A stretch of 64,000 nt of DNA, from contig NW_027478599.1 of assembly GCF_051014685.1 (NCBI RefSeq), positions 558,001 through 622,000 on the forward strand. The letters are read 5' to 3'. The notes beneath the pieces were generated by a model. It worked only from the letters and a program-made list of their open reading frames with translations, had not been told where the DNA came from and did not search any database. Position numbers and translations under genes: made by a program. Positions within the stretch are counted from its first letter, which is position 1, and every line of letters starts with the position of its first letter. Shown here one piece after another: positions 48,622-62,400 of the stretch. This DNA comes from Ptiloglossa arizonensis. Its lineage: Eukaryota; Arthropoda; Insecta; Hymenoptera; Colletidae.

Positions 48622-51600
48622 GTAGAAGTGCGAAAAATTTGTTTTCTTCTCAACCATTTCTTAGCTTCAAAGTCCCATATATAGCAAACGGATTGACCTA
48701 ACCCAAAAATTGCTATTGTAACTGAAAATAGAAACTCGCCCGATTACAACGGTATGTGTATTTTTTCCCTAGGCCTTTCTGGTTAAGCGTTTGGAGCAGC
48801 AGAAGTGCGAAAAATTAGTTGTCTTCTCAACCATTTCTTAGCTTCAAATTCCCATATCTCGCGAACGGATTGACCTAACCCAAAAATTCCCATTGCATCT
48901 GAAAGTAGAAACTCGCCCGATTACAGCGGTTTGTGTATTTTTTCCCTAGGCCATTCTGGTTAAGCGATTGGAGCAGCAGAAGTGCAAAAAATTTTTTGCC
49001 TTATCAACCATTTCTTGGCTTCAAACTCCCATATCTCGCGAACGGATTGACCTAATCCAAAAATTCCTATTGCATCTGAAAGTAGAAACTCGTCCGATTA
49101 CAACGGTATGGGTATTTTTTCCCTAGGCCATTCTGGTTAAGCGTTTGGAGCAGCAGAAGTGCGAAAAATTTTTTGCCTTCTCAACCATTTCTTAGCTTCA
49201 AAGTCCCATATCTTGCGAACGGATTGACCTAACCAAAAAATTCCTATTGTAACTGAAAGTAGAAACTCGCCCGATTACAACGGTATGTGTATTTTTTCCC
49301 TAGCCCATTCTGGTTAAGCGATTGGAGCAGCAGAAGTGCGAAAAATTTGTTGTCTTGTCAACCATTTCTTAGCTTCAATATCCATATCTCGCGAACGGAT
49401 TGACCTAACCATAAAATTCCTATTGCATCTGAAAGTAGAAACTCGCCCGATTACTACGGTATGTGTATTTTTTCCCTAGGCCATTCTGGTTAAGCGTTTG
49501 GAGCAGCAGAAGTGCGAAAAATTAGTTGTCTTCTCAACCATTTCGTAGCTTCAATGTCCCATATCTCGCGAGCGGATTGACCTAACCAAAAAAGTCCTGT
49601 TGCGTCTGAAATTAGAAACTCGCCCGATTACAAAGGTATGTGTATTTTTTCCCTAGGCCATTTTGGTTAAGCGTTTGGAGCAGCAGAAGCGCGAAAAATT
49701 TGTTGTCTTCTCAACCATTTCGTAGCTTCAAACTCCCATATCTCGCGAGCGGATTGTCCTAACTCAAAAATTCCTATTGCATCTGAAAGTAGAAACTCGC
49801 CCGATTACAACGGTATGTGTATTTCTTCCCTAGGCCATTCTGGTTAAGCGTTTGGAGCAGCAGAAGTGCGAAAAATTTATTGTCTTGTCAACCACTTCTT
49901 AGCTTCAAAGTCCCATATCTTGCGAACGGATTGACCTAACCAAAAAATTCCTATTGTAACTGAAAGTAGAAACTCGCCCGATTACAACGGTATGTGTATT
50001 TTTTCCCTAGCCCATTCTGGTTAAGCGATTGGAGCAGCAGAAGTGCGAAAAATTTGTTGTCTTGTCAACCATTTCTTAGCTTCAATATCCATATCTCGCG
50101 AACGGATTGACCTAACCATAAAATTCCTATTGCATCTGAAAGTAGAAACTCGCCCGATTACTACGGTATGTGTATTTTTTCCCTAGGCCATTCTGGTTAA
50201 GCGTTTGGAGCAGCAGAAGTGCGAAAAATTAGTTGTCTTCTCAACCATTTCTTAGCTTCAAAGTCCCATAACTCGCGAACGGATTGACCTAACCCAAAAA
50301 TTCCTATTGTAACTGAAAGTAGAAACTCGCCCGATTACAACGGTATGTGTATTTTTTCCCTAACCCATTCTGGTTAAGCGATTGGAGCAGCAGAAGTGCG
50401 AAAAATTTGTTGTCTTGTCAACCATTTCTTAGCTTCAAAGTCCCATATCTCGCGAACGGATTGACCTAACCCAAAAATTCCTATTGTAACTGAAATTAGA
50501 AACTCGTCCGATTACAACGGTATGGCTTTTTTTCCCTAGGCCATTCTGGTTAAGCGTTTGGAGCAGCAGAAGTGCGAAAAATTTGTTGTCTTCTCAACCA
50601 TTTCGTAGCTTCAATCTCACATATCTCGCGAGCGGATTGACTTAACCCAAAAATTCCTATTGCATCTGAAAGTAGAAACTCGCCCGATTACAACGGTATG
50701 TGTATTTTTTCCCTAGGCCATTCTGGTTAAGCGTTTGGAGCAGCAGAAGTGCGAAAAATTAGTTGTCTTCTCAACCATTTCTTAGCTTCAAATTCCCATA
50801 TCTCGCGAACGGATTGACCTAACCCAAAAATTGCTATTGTAACTGGAAGTAGAAACTCGCCCGATTCCAACGGTATGTGTATTTCCTCCCTAGCCCATTC
50901 TGGTTAAGCGATTGGAGCAGCAGAAGTGCGAAAAATTTGTTGTCTTCTCAACCATTTCTTAGCTTCAAAGTCCCATAACTCGCGAACGGATTGACCTAAT
51001 CAAAAGATTCCTATAGCATCTGAAAGTAGAAGCTCGCCCGATTACAGCGGTATGTGTATTTTTTCCCTAGGTCATTCTGGTTAAGCGTTTGGAGCAGCAG
51101 AAGTGCGAAAAATTAGTTCTCTTCTCAACCATTTCTTAGCTTCAAATTCCCATATCTCGCGAACGGATTGACCTAACCAAAAAATTCCTAATGCATCTGA
51201 AAGTAGAAACTCGCCCGATTACAGCGGTTTGTGTATTTTTTCCCTAGGCCATTCTGGTTAAGCGATTGGAGCAGCAGAATTGCGAAAAATTTTTTGCCTT
51301 CTCAACCATTTCTTGGCTTCAAACTCCCATATCTCGCGAACGGATTGACCGAACCCAAAAATTCCTATTACATCCGAAAGTAGAAACTCGTCCGATTACA
51401 ACGGTATGGGTATTTTTTCCCTAGGCCATTCTGGTTAAGCGTTTGGAGCAGCAGAAGTGCGAAAAATTTGTTGTCTTCTCAACCATTTCTTAGCTTCAAA
51501 GTCCCATATCTCGCGAACGGATTGACCTAACCCAAAAATTGCTATTGTAACTGGAAGTAGAAACTCGCCCGATTCCAACGGTATGTGTATTTCCTCCCTA

Positions 51601-52158
51601 GCCCATTCTGGTTAAGCGATTGGAGCAGCAGAAGTGCGAATAATTTGTTGTCTTGTCAACCATTTCTTAGCTTCAAAGTCCCATATCTCGCGAACGGATT
51701 GACCTAACCCAAAAATTCCTATTGTAACTGAAACTAGAAACTCGTCCGATTACAACGGTATGTGAATTTTTTCCCTAGGCCATTCTGGTTAGCCGTTTGG
51801 TGCAGCGGAATTGCGAAAAATTTTTTGCCTTCTCAACCATTTCTTGGCTTCAATATCCCATATCTTGCGAACGGATTGACCTAATCAAAAAATTCCTATT
51901 GCATCTGAAAGTAGAAACTCGCCCGATTACAGCGGTTTGTGTAGTTTTTCCCTAGGCCATTCTGGTTAAGCGTTTGGAGCAGCAGAAGTGAAAAAATTTT
52001 TTGCCTTCTCAACCATTTCTTGGCTTCAAACTCCCATATCTCGCGAACGGATTGACCTAACTCAAAAATTCCTATTGCATCTGAAAGTAGAAACTCGTCC
52101 GATTACAACGGTATGGGTATTTTTTCCCTAGTCCATTCTGGTTAAGCGTTTGGAGCAG
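48622..52158 (+). repeat. Right-hand HOR family, 20-monomer copy
   Basis: Same order as the 19-monomer copy with one added monomer after number 16: a second version of number 13 (GGAAGTAG, GATTCCAACGG, GTATTTCCTCCC) that ends in GCGAATAATTTG (about 51640). New mutations shared with the next copy are GCAGTAGAAG and CATATATAGCAAACGG in monomer 1. The spacing to the next phase marker is 3536 bp, 20 x 177 minus four. Confidence 0.9.
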
Positions 52159-55100
52159 TAGAAGTGCGAAAAATTTGTTTTCTTCTCAACCATTTCTTAG
52201 CTTCAAAGTCCCATATATAGCAAACGGATTGACCTAACCCAAAAATTGCTATTGTAACTGAAAATAGAAACTCGCCCGATTACAACGGTATATGTATTTT
52301 TTCCCTAGGCCTTTGTGGTTAAGCGTTTGGAGCAGCAGAAGTGCGAAAAATTAGTTGTCTTCTCAACCATTTCTTAGCTTCAAATTCCCATATCTCGCGA
52401 ACGGATTGACCTAACCCAAAAATTCCCATTGCATCTGAAAGTAGAAACTCGCCCGATTACAGCGGTTTGTGTATTTTTTCCCTAGGCCATTCTGGTTAAG
52501 CGATTGGAGCAGCAGAAGTGCAAAAAATTTTTTGCCTTATCAACCATTTCTTGGCTTCAAACTCCCATATCTCGCGAACGGATTGACCTAATCCAAAAAT
52601 TCCTATTGCATCTGAAAGTAGAAACTCGTCCGATTACAACGGTATGGGTATTTTTTCCCTAGGCCATTCTGGTTAAGCGTTTGGAGCAGCAGAAGTGCGA
52701 AAAATTTTTTGCCTTCTCAACCATTTCTTAGCTTCAAAGTCCCATATCTTGCGAACGGATTGACCTAACCAAAAAATTCCTATTGTAACTGAAAGTAGAA
52801 ACTCGCCCGATTACAACGGTATGTGTATTTTTTCCCTAGCCCATTCTGGTTAAGCGATTGGAGCAGCAGAAGTGCGAAAAATTTGTTGTCTTGTCAACCA
52901 TTTCTTAGCTTCAATATCCATATCTCGCGAACGGATTGACCTAACCATAAAATTCCTATTGCATCTGAAAGTAGAAACTCGCCCGATTACTACGGTATGT
53001 GTATTTTTTCCCTAGGCCATTCTGGTTAAGCGTTTGGAGCAGCAGAAGTGCGAAAAATTAGTTGTCTTCTCAACCATTTCGTAGCTTCAATGTCCCATAT
53101 CTCGCGAGCGGATAGACCTAACCAAAAAAGTCCTGTTGCGTCTGAAATTAGAAACTCGCCCGATTACAAAGGTATGTGTATTTTTTCCCTAGGCCATTTT
53201 GGTTAAGCGTTTGGAGCAGCAGAAGCGCGAAAAATTTGTTGTCTTCTCAACCATTTCGTAGCTTCAAACTCCCATATCTCGCGAGCGGATTGTCCTAACC
53301 CAAAAATTCCTATTGCATCTGAAAGTAGAAACTCGCCCGATTACAACGGTATGTGTATTTCTTCCCTAGGCCATTCTGGTTAAGCGTTTGGAGCAGCAGA
53401 AGTGCGAAAAATTTGTTGTCTTGTCAACCACTTCTTAGCTTCAAAGTCCCATATCTTGCGAACGGATTGACCTAACCAAAAAATTCCTATTGTAACTGAA
53501 AGTAGAAACTCGCCCGATTACAACGGTATGTGTATTTTTTCCCTAGCCCATTCTGGTTAAGCGATTGGAGCAGCAGAAGTGCGAAAAATTTGTTGTCTTG
53601 TCAACCATTTCTTAGCTTCAATATCCATATCTCGCGAACGGATTGACCTAACCATAAAATTCCTATTGCATCTGAAAGTAGAAACTCGCCCGATTACTAC
53701 GGTATGTGTATTTTTTCCCTAGGCCATTCTGGTTAAGCGTTTGGAGCAGCAGAAGTGCGAAAAATTAGTTGTCTTCTCAACCATTTCTTAGCTTCAAAGT
53801 CCCATAACTCGCGAACGGATTGACCTAACCCAAAAATTCCTATTGTAACTGAAAGTAGAAACTCGCCCGATTACAACGGTATGTGTATTTTTTCCCTAGC
53901 CCATTCTGGTTAAGCGATTGGAGCAGCAGAAGTGCGAAAAATTTGTTGTCTTGTCAACCATTTCTTAGCTTCAAAGTCCCATATCTCGCGAACGGATTGA
54001 CCTAACCCAAAAATTCCTATTGTAACTGAAATTAGAAACTCGTCCGATTACAACGGTATGGCTTTTTTTCCCTAGGCCATTCTGGTTAAGCGTTTGGAGC
54101 AGCAGAAGTGCGAAAAATTTGTTGTCTTCTCAACCATTTCGTAGCTTCAATCTCACATATCTCGCGAGCGGATTGACCTAACCCAAAAATTCCTATTGCA
54201 TCTGAAAGTAGAAACTCGCCCGATTACAACGGTATGTGTATTTTTTCCCTAGGCCATTCTGGTTAAGCGTTTGGAGCAGCAGAAGTGCGAAAAATTAGTT
54301 GTCTTCTCAACCATTTCTTAGCTTCAAATTCCCATATCTCGCGAACGGATTGACCTAACCCAAAAATTGCTATTGTAACTGGAAGTAGAAACTCGCCCGA
54401 TTCCAACGGTATGTGTATTTCCTCCCTAGCCCATTCTGGTTAAGCGATTGGAGCAGCAGAAGTGCGAAAAATTTGTTGTCTTCTCAACCATTTCTTAGCT
54501 TCAAAGTCCCATAACTCGCGAACGGATTGACCTAATCAAAAGATTCCTATAGCATCTGAAAGTAGAAGCTCGCCCGATTACAGCGGTATGTGTATTTTTT
54601 CCCTAGGCCATTCTGGTTAAGCGTTTGGAGCAGCAGAAGTGCGAAAAATTAGTTCTCTTCTCAACCATTTCTTAGCTTCAAATTCCCATATCTCGCGAAC
54701 GGATTGACCAAACCAAAAAATTCCTAATGCATCTGAAAGTAGAAACTCGCCCGATTACAGCGGTTTGTGTATTTTTTCCCTAGGCCATTCTGGTTAAGCG
54801 ATTGGAGCAGCAGAATTGCGAAAAATTTTTTGCCTTCTCAACCATTTCTTGGCTTCAAACTCCCATATCTCGCGAACGGATTGACCGAACCCAAAAATTC
54901 CTATTACATCCGAAAGTAGAAACTCGTCCAATTACAACGGTATGGGTATTTTTTCCCTAGGCCATTCTGGTTAAGCGTTTGGAGCAGCAGAAGTGCGAAA
55001 AATTTGTTGTCTTCTCAACCATTTCTTAGCTTCAAAGTCCCATATCTCGCGAACGGATTGACCTAACCCAAAAATTGCTATTGTAACTGGAAGTAGAAAC

Positions 55101-55340
55101 TCGCCCGATTCCAACGGTATGTGTATTTCCTCCCTAGCCCATTCTGGTTAAGCGATTGGAGCAGCAGAAGTGGGAATAATTTGTTGTCTTGTCAACCATT
55201 TCTTAGCTTCAAAGTCCCATATCTCGCGAACGGATTGACCTAACCCAAAAATTCCTATTGTAACTGAAACTAGAAACTCGTCCGATTACAACGGTATGGG
55301 TATTTTTTCCCTAGTCCATTCTGGTTAAGCGTTTGGAGCA
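52159..55340 (+). repeat. Right-hand HOR family, 18-monomer copy
   Basis: Like the 20-monomer copy, including the added number-13-type monomer (here GTGGGAATAATTTG near 55170), but lacking monomers 18 and most of 17/19. The GAAACTAGAAACTCG monomer at about 55265 passes directly into GTATGGGTATTTTTTCCC and TAGTCCATTC of the closing monomer. Private changes include GGATAGACC near 53111, GTATATGTATT near 52291 and GGCCTTTGTGG near 52308. Confidence 0.88.
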
Positions 55341-58300
55341 GTAGAAGTGCGAAAAATTTGTTTTCTTCTCAACCATTTCTTAGCTTCAAAGTCCCATATC
55401 TAGCCAACGGATTGACCTAACCCAAAAATTGCTATTGTAACTGAAAATAGAAACTCGCCCGATTACAACGGTATGTGTATTTTTTCCCTAGGCCATTTTG
55501 GTTAAGCGTTTGGAGCAGCAGAAGCGCGAAAAATTTGTTGTCTTCTCAACCATTTCGTAGCTTCAAACTCCCATATCTCGCGAGCGGATTGTCCTAACCC
55601 AAAAATTCCTATTGCATCTGAAAGTAGAAACTCGCCCGATTACAACGGTATGTGTATTTCTTCCCTAGGCCATTCTGGTTAAGCGTTTGGAGCAGCAGAA
55701 GTGCGAAAAATTTGTTGTCTTGTCAACCATTTCTTAGCTTCAAAGTCCCATATCTTGCGAACGGATTGACCTAACCAAAAAATTCCTATTGTAACTGAAA
55801 GTAGAAACTCGCCCGATTACAACGGTATGTGTATTTTTTCCCTAGCCCATTCTGGTTAAGCGATTGGAGCAGCAGAAGTGCGAAAAATTTGTTGTCTTGT
55901 CAACCATTTCTTAGCTTCAATATCCATATCTCGCGAACGGATTGACCTAACCATAAAATTCCTATTGCATCTGAAAGTAGAAACTCGCCCGATTACTACG
56001 GTATGTGTATTTTTTCCCTAGGCCATTCTGGTTAAGCGTTTGGAGCAGCAGAAGTGCGAAAAATTAGTTGTCTTCTCAGCCATTTCTTAGCTTCAAAGTC
56101 CCATAACTCGCGAACGGATTGACCTAACCCAAAAATTCCTATTGTAACTGAAAGTAGAAATTCGCCCGATTACAACGGTATGTGTATTTTTTCCCTAGCC
56201 CATTCTGGTTAAGCGATTGGAGCAGCAGAAGTGCGAAAAATTTGTTGTCTTGTCAACCATTTCTTAGCTTCAAAGTCCCATATCTCGCGAACGGATTGAC
56301 CTAACCCAAAAATTCCTATTGTAACTGAAATTAGAAACTCGTCCGATTACAACGGTATGGCTTTTTTTCCCTAGGCCATTCTGGTTAAGCGTTTGGAGCA
56401 GCAGAAGTGCGAAAAATTTGTTGTCTTCTCAACCATTTCGTAGCTTCAATCTCACATATCTCGCGAGCGGATTGACCTAACCCAAAAATTCCTATTGCAT
56501 CTGAAAGTAGAAACTCGCCCGATTACAACGGTATGTGTATTTTTTCCCTAGGCCATTCTGGTTAAGCGTTTGGAGCAGCAGAAGTGCGAAAAATTAGTTG
56601 TCTTCTCAACCATTTCTTAGCTTCAAATTCCCATATCTCGCGAACGGATTGACCTAACCCAAAAATTGCTATTGTAACTGGAAGTAGAAACTCGCCCGAT
56701 TCCAACGGTATGTGTATTTCCTCCCTAGCCCATTCTGGTTAAGCGATTGGAGCAGCAGAAGTGCGAAAAATTTGTTGTCTTCTCAACCATTTCTTAGCTT
56801 CAAAGTCCCATAACTCGCGAACGGATTGACCTAATCAAAAGATTCCTATAGCATCTGAAAGTAGAAGCTCGCCCGATTACAGCGGTATGTGTATTTTTTC
56901 CCTAGGCCATTCTGGTTAAGCGATTGGAGCAGCAGAAGTGCGAAAAATTAGTTGTCTTCTCAACCATTTCTTAGCTTCAAAGTCCCATATCTCGCGAACG
57001 GATTGACCTAACCCAAAAATTCCTATTGTAACTGAAAGTAGAAACTCGCCCGATTACAACGGTATGTGTATTTTTTCCCTAGCCCATTCTGGTTAAGCGA
57101 TTGGAGCAGCAGAAGTGCGAAAAATTTGTTGTCTTGTCAACCATTTCTTAGCTTCAAAGTCCCATATCTCGCGAACGGATTGACCTAACCCAAAAATTCC
57201 TATTGTAACTGAAATTAGAAACTCGTCCGATTACAACGGTATGGCTTTTTTTCCCTAGGCCATTCTGGTTAAGCGTTTGGAGCAGCAGAAGTGCGAAAAA
57301 TTTGTTGTCTTCTCAACCATTTCGTAGCTTCAATCTCACATATCTCGCGAGCGGATTGACCTAACCCAAAAATTGCTATTGTAACTGGAAGTAGAAACTC
57401 ACCCGATTCCAACGGTATGTGTATTTCCTCCCTAGCCCATTCTGGTTAAGCGATTGGAGCAGCAGAAGTGCGAATAATTTGTTGTCTTGTCAAACATTTC
57501 TTAGCTTCAAAGTCCCATATCTCGCGAACGGATTGACCTAACCCAAAAATTCCTATTGTAACTGAAACTAGAAACTCGTCCGATTACAACGGTATGGGTA
57601 TTTTTTCCCTAGGCCATTCTGGTTAAGCGTTAGGAGCAGCAGAAGTGAGAAAAATTTGTTGTCTTCTCAACCATTTCGTAGCTTCAAACTCCCATATCTC
57701 GCGAGCGGATTGACCTAACCCAAAAATTCCTATTGCATCTGAAAGTAGAAACTCGCCCGATTACAACGGTATGTGTATTTCTTCCCTAGGCCATTCTGGT
57801 TAAGCGTTTGGAGCAGCAGAAGTGCGAAAAATTTGTTGTCTTGTCAACCATTTCTTAGCTTCAATATCCATATCTCGCGAACGGATTGACCTAACCATAA
57901 AATTCCTATTGCATCTGAAAGTAGAAACTCGCCCGATTACAACGGTATGTGTATTTTTTCCCTAGCCCATTCTGGTTAAGCGATTGGAGCAGCAGAAGTG
58001 CGAAAAATTTGTTGTCTTGTCAACCATTTCTTAGCTTCAAAGTCCCATATCTCGCGAACGGATTGACCTAACCCAAAAATTCCTATTGTAACTGAAATTA
58101 GAAACTCGTCCGATTACAACGGTATGGCTTTTTTTCCCTAGGCCATTCTGGTTAAGCGTTTGGAGCAGCAGAAGTGCGAAAAATTTGTTGTCTTCTCAAC
58201 CATTTCGTAGCTTCAATCTCACATATCTCGCGAGCGGATTGACCTAACCCAAAAATTCCTATTGCATCTGAAAGTAGAAACTCGCCCGATTACAACGGTA

Positions 58301-59406
58301 TGTGTATTTTTTCCCTAGGCCATTCTGGTTAAGCGTTTGGAGCAGCAGAAGTGCGAAAAATTAGTTGTCTTCTCAACCATTTCTTAGCTTCAAATTCCCA
58401 TATCTCGCGAACGGATTGACCTAACCCAAAAATTGCTATTGTAACTGGAAGTAGAAACTCGCCCGATTCCAACGGTATGTGTATTTCCTCCCTAGCCCAT
58501 TCTGGTTAAGCGATTGGAGCAGCAGAAGTGCGAAAAATTTGTTGCCTTCTCAACCATTTCTTAGCTTCAAAGTCCCATAACTCGCGAACGGATTGACCTA
58601 ATCAAAAGATTCCTATAGCATCTGAAAGTAGAAGCTCGCCCGATTACAGCGGTATGTGTATTTTTTCCCTAGGCCATTCTGGTTAAGCGTTTGGAGCAGC
58701 AGAAGTGCGAAAAATTAGTTCTCTTCTCAACCATTTCTTAGCTTCAAATTCCCATATCTCGCGAACGGATTGACCTAACCAAAAAATTCCTAATGCATCT
58801 GAAAGTAGAAACTCGCCCGATTACAGCGGTTTGTGTATTTTTTCCCTAGGCCATTCTGGTTAAGCGATTGGAGCAGCAGAATTGCGAAAAATTTTTTGCC
58901 TTCTCAACCATTTCTTGGCTTCAAACTCCCATATCTCGCGAACGGATTGACCGAACCCAAAAATTCCTATTACATCCGAAAGTAGAAACTCGTCCAATTA
59001 CAACGGTATGGGTATTTTTTCCCTAGGCCATTCTGGTTAAGCGTTTGGAGCAGCAGAAGTGCGAAAAATTTGTTGTCTTCTCAACCATTTCTTAGCTTCA
59101 AAGTCCCATATCTCGCGAACGGATTGACCTAACCCAAAAATTGCTATTGTAACTGGAAGTAGAAACTCGCCCGATTCCAACGGTATGTGTATTTCCTCCC
59201 TAGCCCATTCTGGTTAAGCGATTGGAGCAGCAGAAGTGCGAATAATTTGTTGTCTTGTCAACCATTTCTTAGCTTCAAAGTCCCATATCTCGCGAACGGA
59301 TTGACCTAACCCAAAAATTCCTATTGTAACTGAAACTAGAAACTCGTCCGATTACAACGGTATGGGTATTTTTTCCCTAGTCCATTCTGGTTAAGCGTTT
59401 GGAGCA
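55341..59406 (+). repeat. Right-hand HOR family, rearranged 23-monomer copy
   Basis: The phase marker at 55357 carries CATATCTAGCCAACGG. From it the order jumps to monomer 7 (GAAGCGCG at about 55520), skipping 2-6. The series 10-14 then occurs, is partly repeated at 56.9-58.0 kb, and resumes into 12-16 up to 59.4 kb. Added monomers include CTCACCCGATTCCAACGG (57400) and GCGTTAGGAGCAGCAG (57627). The net spacing is 4066 bp, 23 x 177 minus five. Confidence 0.85.
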
Positions 59407-62400
59407 GTAGAAGTGCGAAAAATTTGTTTTCTTCTCAACCATTTCTTAGCTTCAAAGTCCCATATCTAGCCAACGGATTGACCTAACCCAAAAATTGCTA
59501 TTGTAACTGAAAATAGAAACTCGCCCGATTACAACGGTATGTGTATTTTTTCCCTAGGCCTTTCTGGTTAAGCGTTTGGAGCAGCAGAAGTGCGAAAAAT
59601 TAGTTGTCATCTCAACCATTTCTTAGCTTCAAATTCCCATATCTCGCGAACGGATTGACCTAACCCAAAAATTCCCATTGCATCTGAAAGTAGAAACTCG
59701 CCCGATTACAGCGGTTTGTGTATTTTTTCCCTAGGCCATTCTGGTTAAGCGATTGGAGCAGCAGAAGTTCAAAAAATTTTTTGCCTTATCAACCATTTCT
59801 TGGCTTCAAACTCCCATATCTCGCGAACGGATTGACCTAATCCAAAAATTCCTATTGCATCTGAAAGTAGAAACTCGTCCGATTACAACGGTATGGGTAT
59901 TTTTTCCCTAGGCCATTCTGGTTAAGCGTTTGGAGCAGCAGAAGTGCGAAAAATTTTTTGCCTTCTCAACCATTTCTTAGCTTCAAAGTCCCATATCTTG
60001 CGAACGGATTGACCTAACCAAAAAATTCCTATTGTAACTGAAAGTAGAAACTTGCCCGATTACAACGGTATGTGTATTTTTTCCCTAGCCCATTCTGGTT
60101 AAGCGATTGGAGCAGCAGAAGTGCGAAAAATTTGTTGTCTTGTCAACCATTTCTTAGCTTCAATATCCATATCTCGCGAACGGATTGACCTAACCATAAA
60201 ATTCCTATTGCATCTGAAAGTAGAAACTCGCCTGATTACTACGGTATGTGTATTTTTTCCCTAGGCCATTCTGGTTAAGCGTTTGGAGCAGCAGAAGTGC
60301 GAAAAATTAGTTGTCTTCTCAACCATTTCGTAGCTTCAATGTCCCATATCTCGCGAGCGGATTGACCTAACCAAAAAAGTCCTGTTGCGTCTGAAATTAG
60401 AAACTCGCCCGATTACAAAGGTATGTGTATTTTTTCCCTAGGCCATTTTGGTTAAGCGTTTGGAGCAGCAGAAGCGCGAAAAATTTGTTGTCTTCTCAAC
60501 CATTTCGTAGCTTCAAACTCCCATATCTCGCGAGCGGATTGTCCTAACCCAAAAATTCCTATTGCATCTGAAAGTAGAAACTCGCCCGATTACAACGGTA
60601 TGTGTATTTCTTCCCTAGGCCATTCTGGTTAAGCGTTTGGAGCAGCAGAAGTGCGAAAAATTTGTTGTCTTGTCAACCATTTCTTAGCTTCAATATCCAT
60701 ATCTCGCGAACGGATTGACCTAACCATAAAATTCCTATTGCATCTGAAAGTAGAAACTCGCCCGATTACTACGGTATGTGTATTTTTTCCCTAGGCCATT
60801 CTGGTTAAGCGTTTGGAGCAGCAGAAGTGCGAAAAATTTGTTGTCTTCTCAACCATTTCGTAGCTTCAATCTCACATATCTCGCGAGCGGATTGACCTAA
60901 CCCAAAAATTCCTATTGCATCTGAAAGTAGAAACTCGCCCGATTACAACGGTATGTGTATTTTTTCCCTAGGCCATTCTGGTTAAGCGTTTGGAGCAGCA
61001 GAAGTGCGAAAAATTAGTTGTCTTCTCAACCATTTCTTAGCTTCAAATTCCCATATCTCGCGAACGGATTGACCTAACCCAAAAATTGCTATTGTAACTG
61101 GAAGTAGAAACTCGCCCGATTCCAACGGTATGTGTATTTCCTCCCTAGCCCATTCTGGTTAAGCGATTGGAGCAGCAGAAGTGCGAAAAATTTGTTGTCT
61201 TCTCAACCATTTCTTAGCTTCAAAGTCCCATAACTCGCGAACGGATTGACCTAATCAAAAGATTCCTATAGCATCTGAAAGTAGAAGCTCGCCCGATTAC
61301 AGCGGTATGTGTATTTTTTCCCTAGGCCATTCTGGTTAAGCGATTGGAGCAGCAGAAGTGCGAAAAATTAGTTGTCTTCTCAACCATTTCTTAGCTTCAA
61401 AGTCCCATATCTCGCGAACGGATTGACCTAACCCAAAAATTCCTATTGTAACTGAAAGTAGAAACTCGCCCGATTACAACGGTATGTGTATTTTTTCCCT
61501 AGCCCATTCTGGTTAAGCGATTGGAGCAGCAGAAGTGCGAAAAATTTGTTGTCTTGTCAACCATTTCTTAGCTTCAAAGTCCCATATCTCGCGAACGGAT
61601 TGACCTAACCCAAAAATTCCTATTGTAACTGAAATTAGAAACTCGTCCGATTACAACGGTATGGCTTTTTTTCCCTAGGCCATTCTGGTTAAGCGTTTGG
61701 AGCAGCAGAAGTGCGAAAAATTTGTTGTCTTCTCAACCATTTCGTAGCTTCAATCTCACATATCTCGCGAGCGGATTGACCTAACCCAAAAATTGCTATT
61801 GTAACTGGAAGTAGAAACTCACCCGATTCCAACGGTATGTGTATTTCCTCCCTAGCCCATTCTGGTTAAGCGATTGGAGCAGCAGAAGTGCGAATAATTT
61901 GTTGTCTTGTCAACCATTTCTTAGCTTCAAAGTCCCATATCTCGCGAACGGATTGACCTAACCCAAAAATTCCTATTGTAACTGAAACTAGAAACTCGTC
62001 CGATTACAACGGTATGGGTATTTTTTCCCTAGGCCATTCTGGTTAAGCGTTAGGAGCAGCAGAAGTGAGAAAAATTTGTTGTCTTCTCAACCATTTCGTA
62101 GCTTCAAACTCCCATATCTCGCGAGCGGATTGACCTAACCCAAAAATTCCTATTGCATCTGAAAGTAGAAACTCGCCCGATTACAACGGTATGTGTATTT
62201 TTTCCCTAGGCCATTCTGGTTAAGCGTTTGGAGCAGCAGAAGTGCGAAAAATTAGTTGTCTTCTCAACCATTTCGTAGCTTCAATGTCCCATATCTCGCG
62301 AGCGGATTGACCTAACCAAAAAAGTCCTGTTGCGTCTGAAATTAGAAACTCGCCCGATTACAACGGTATGTGTATTTTTTCCCTAGCCCATTCTGGTTAA

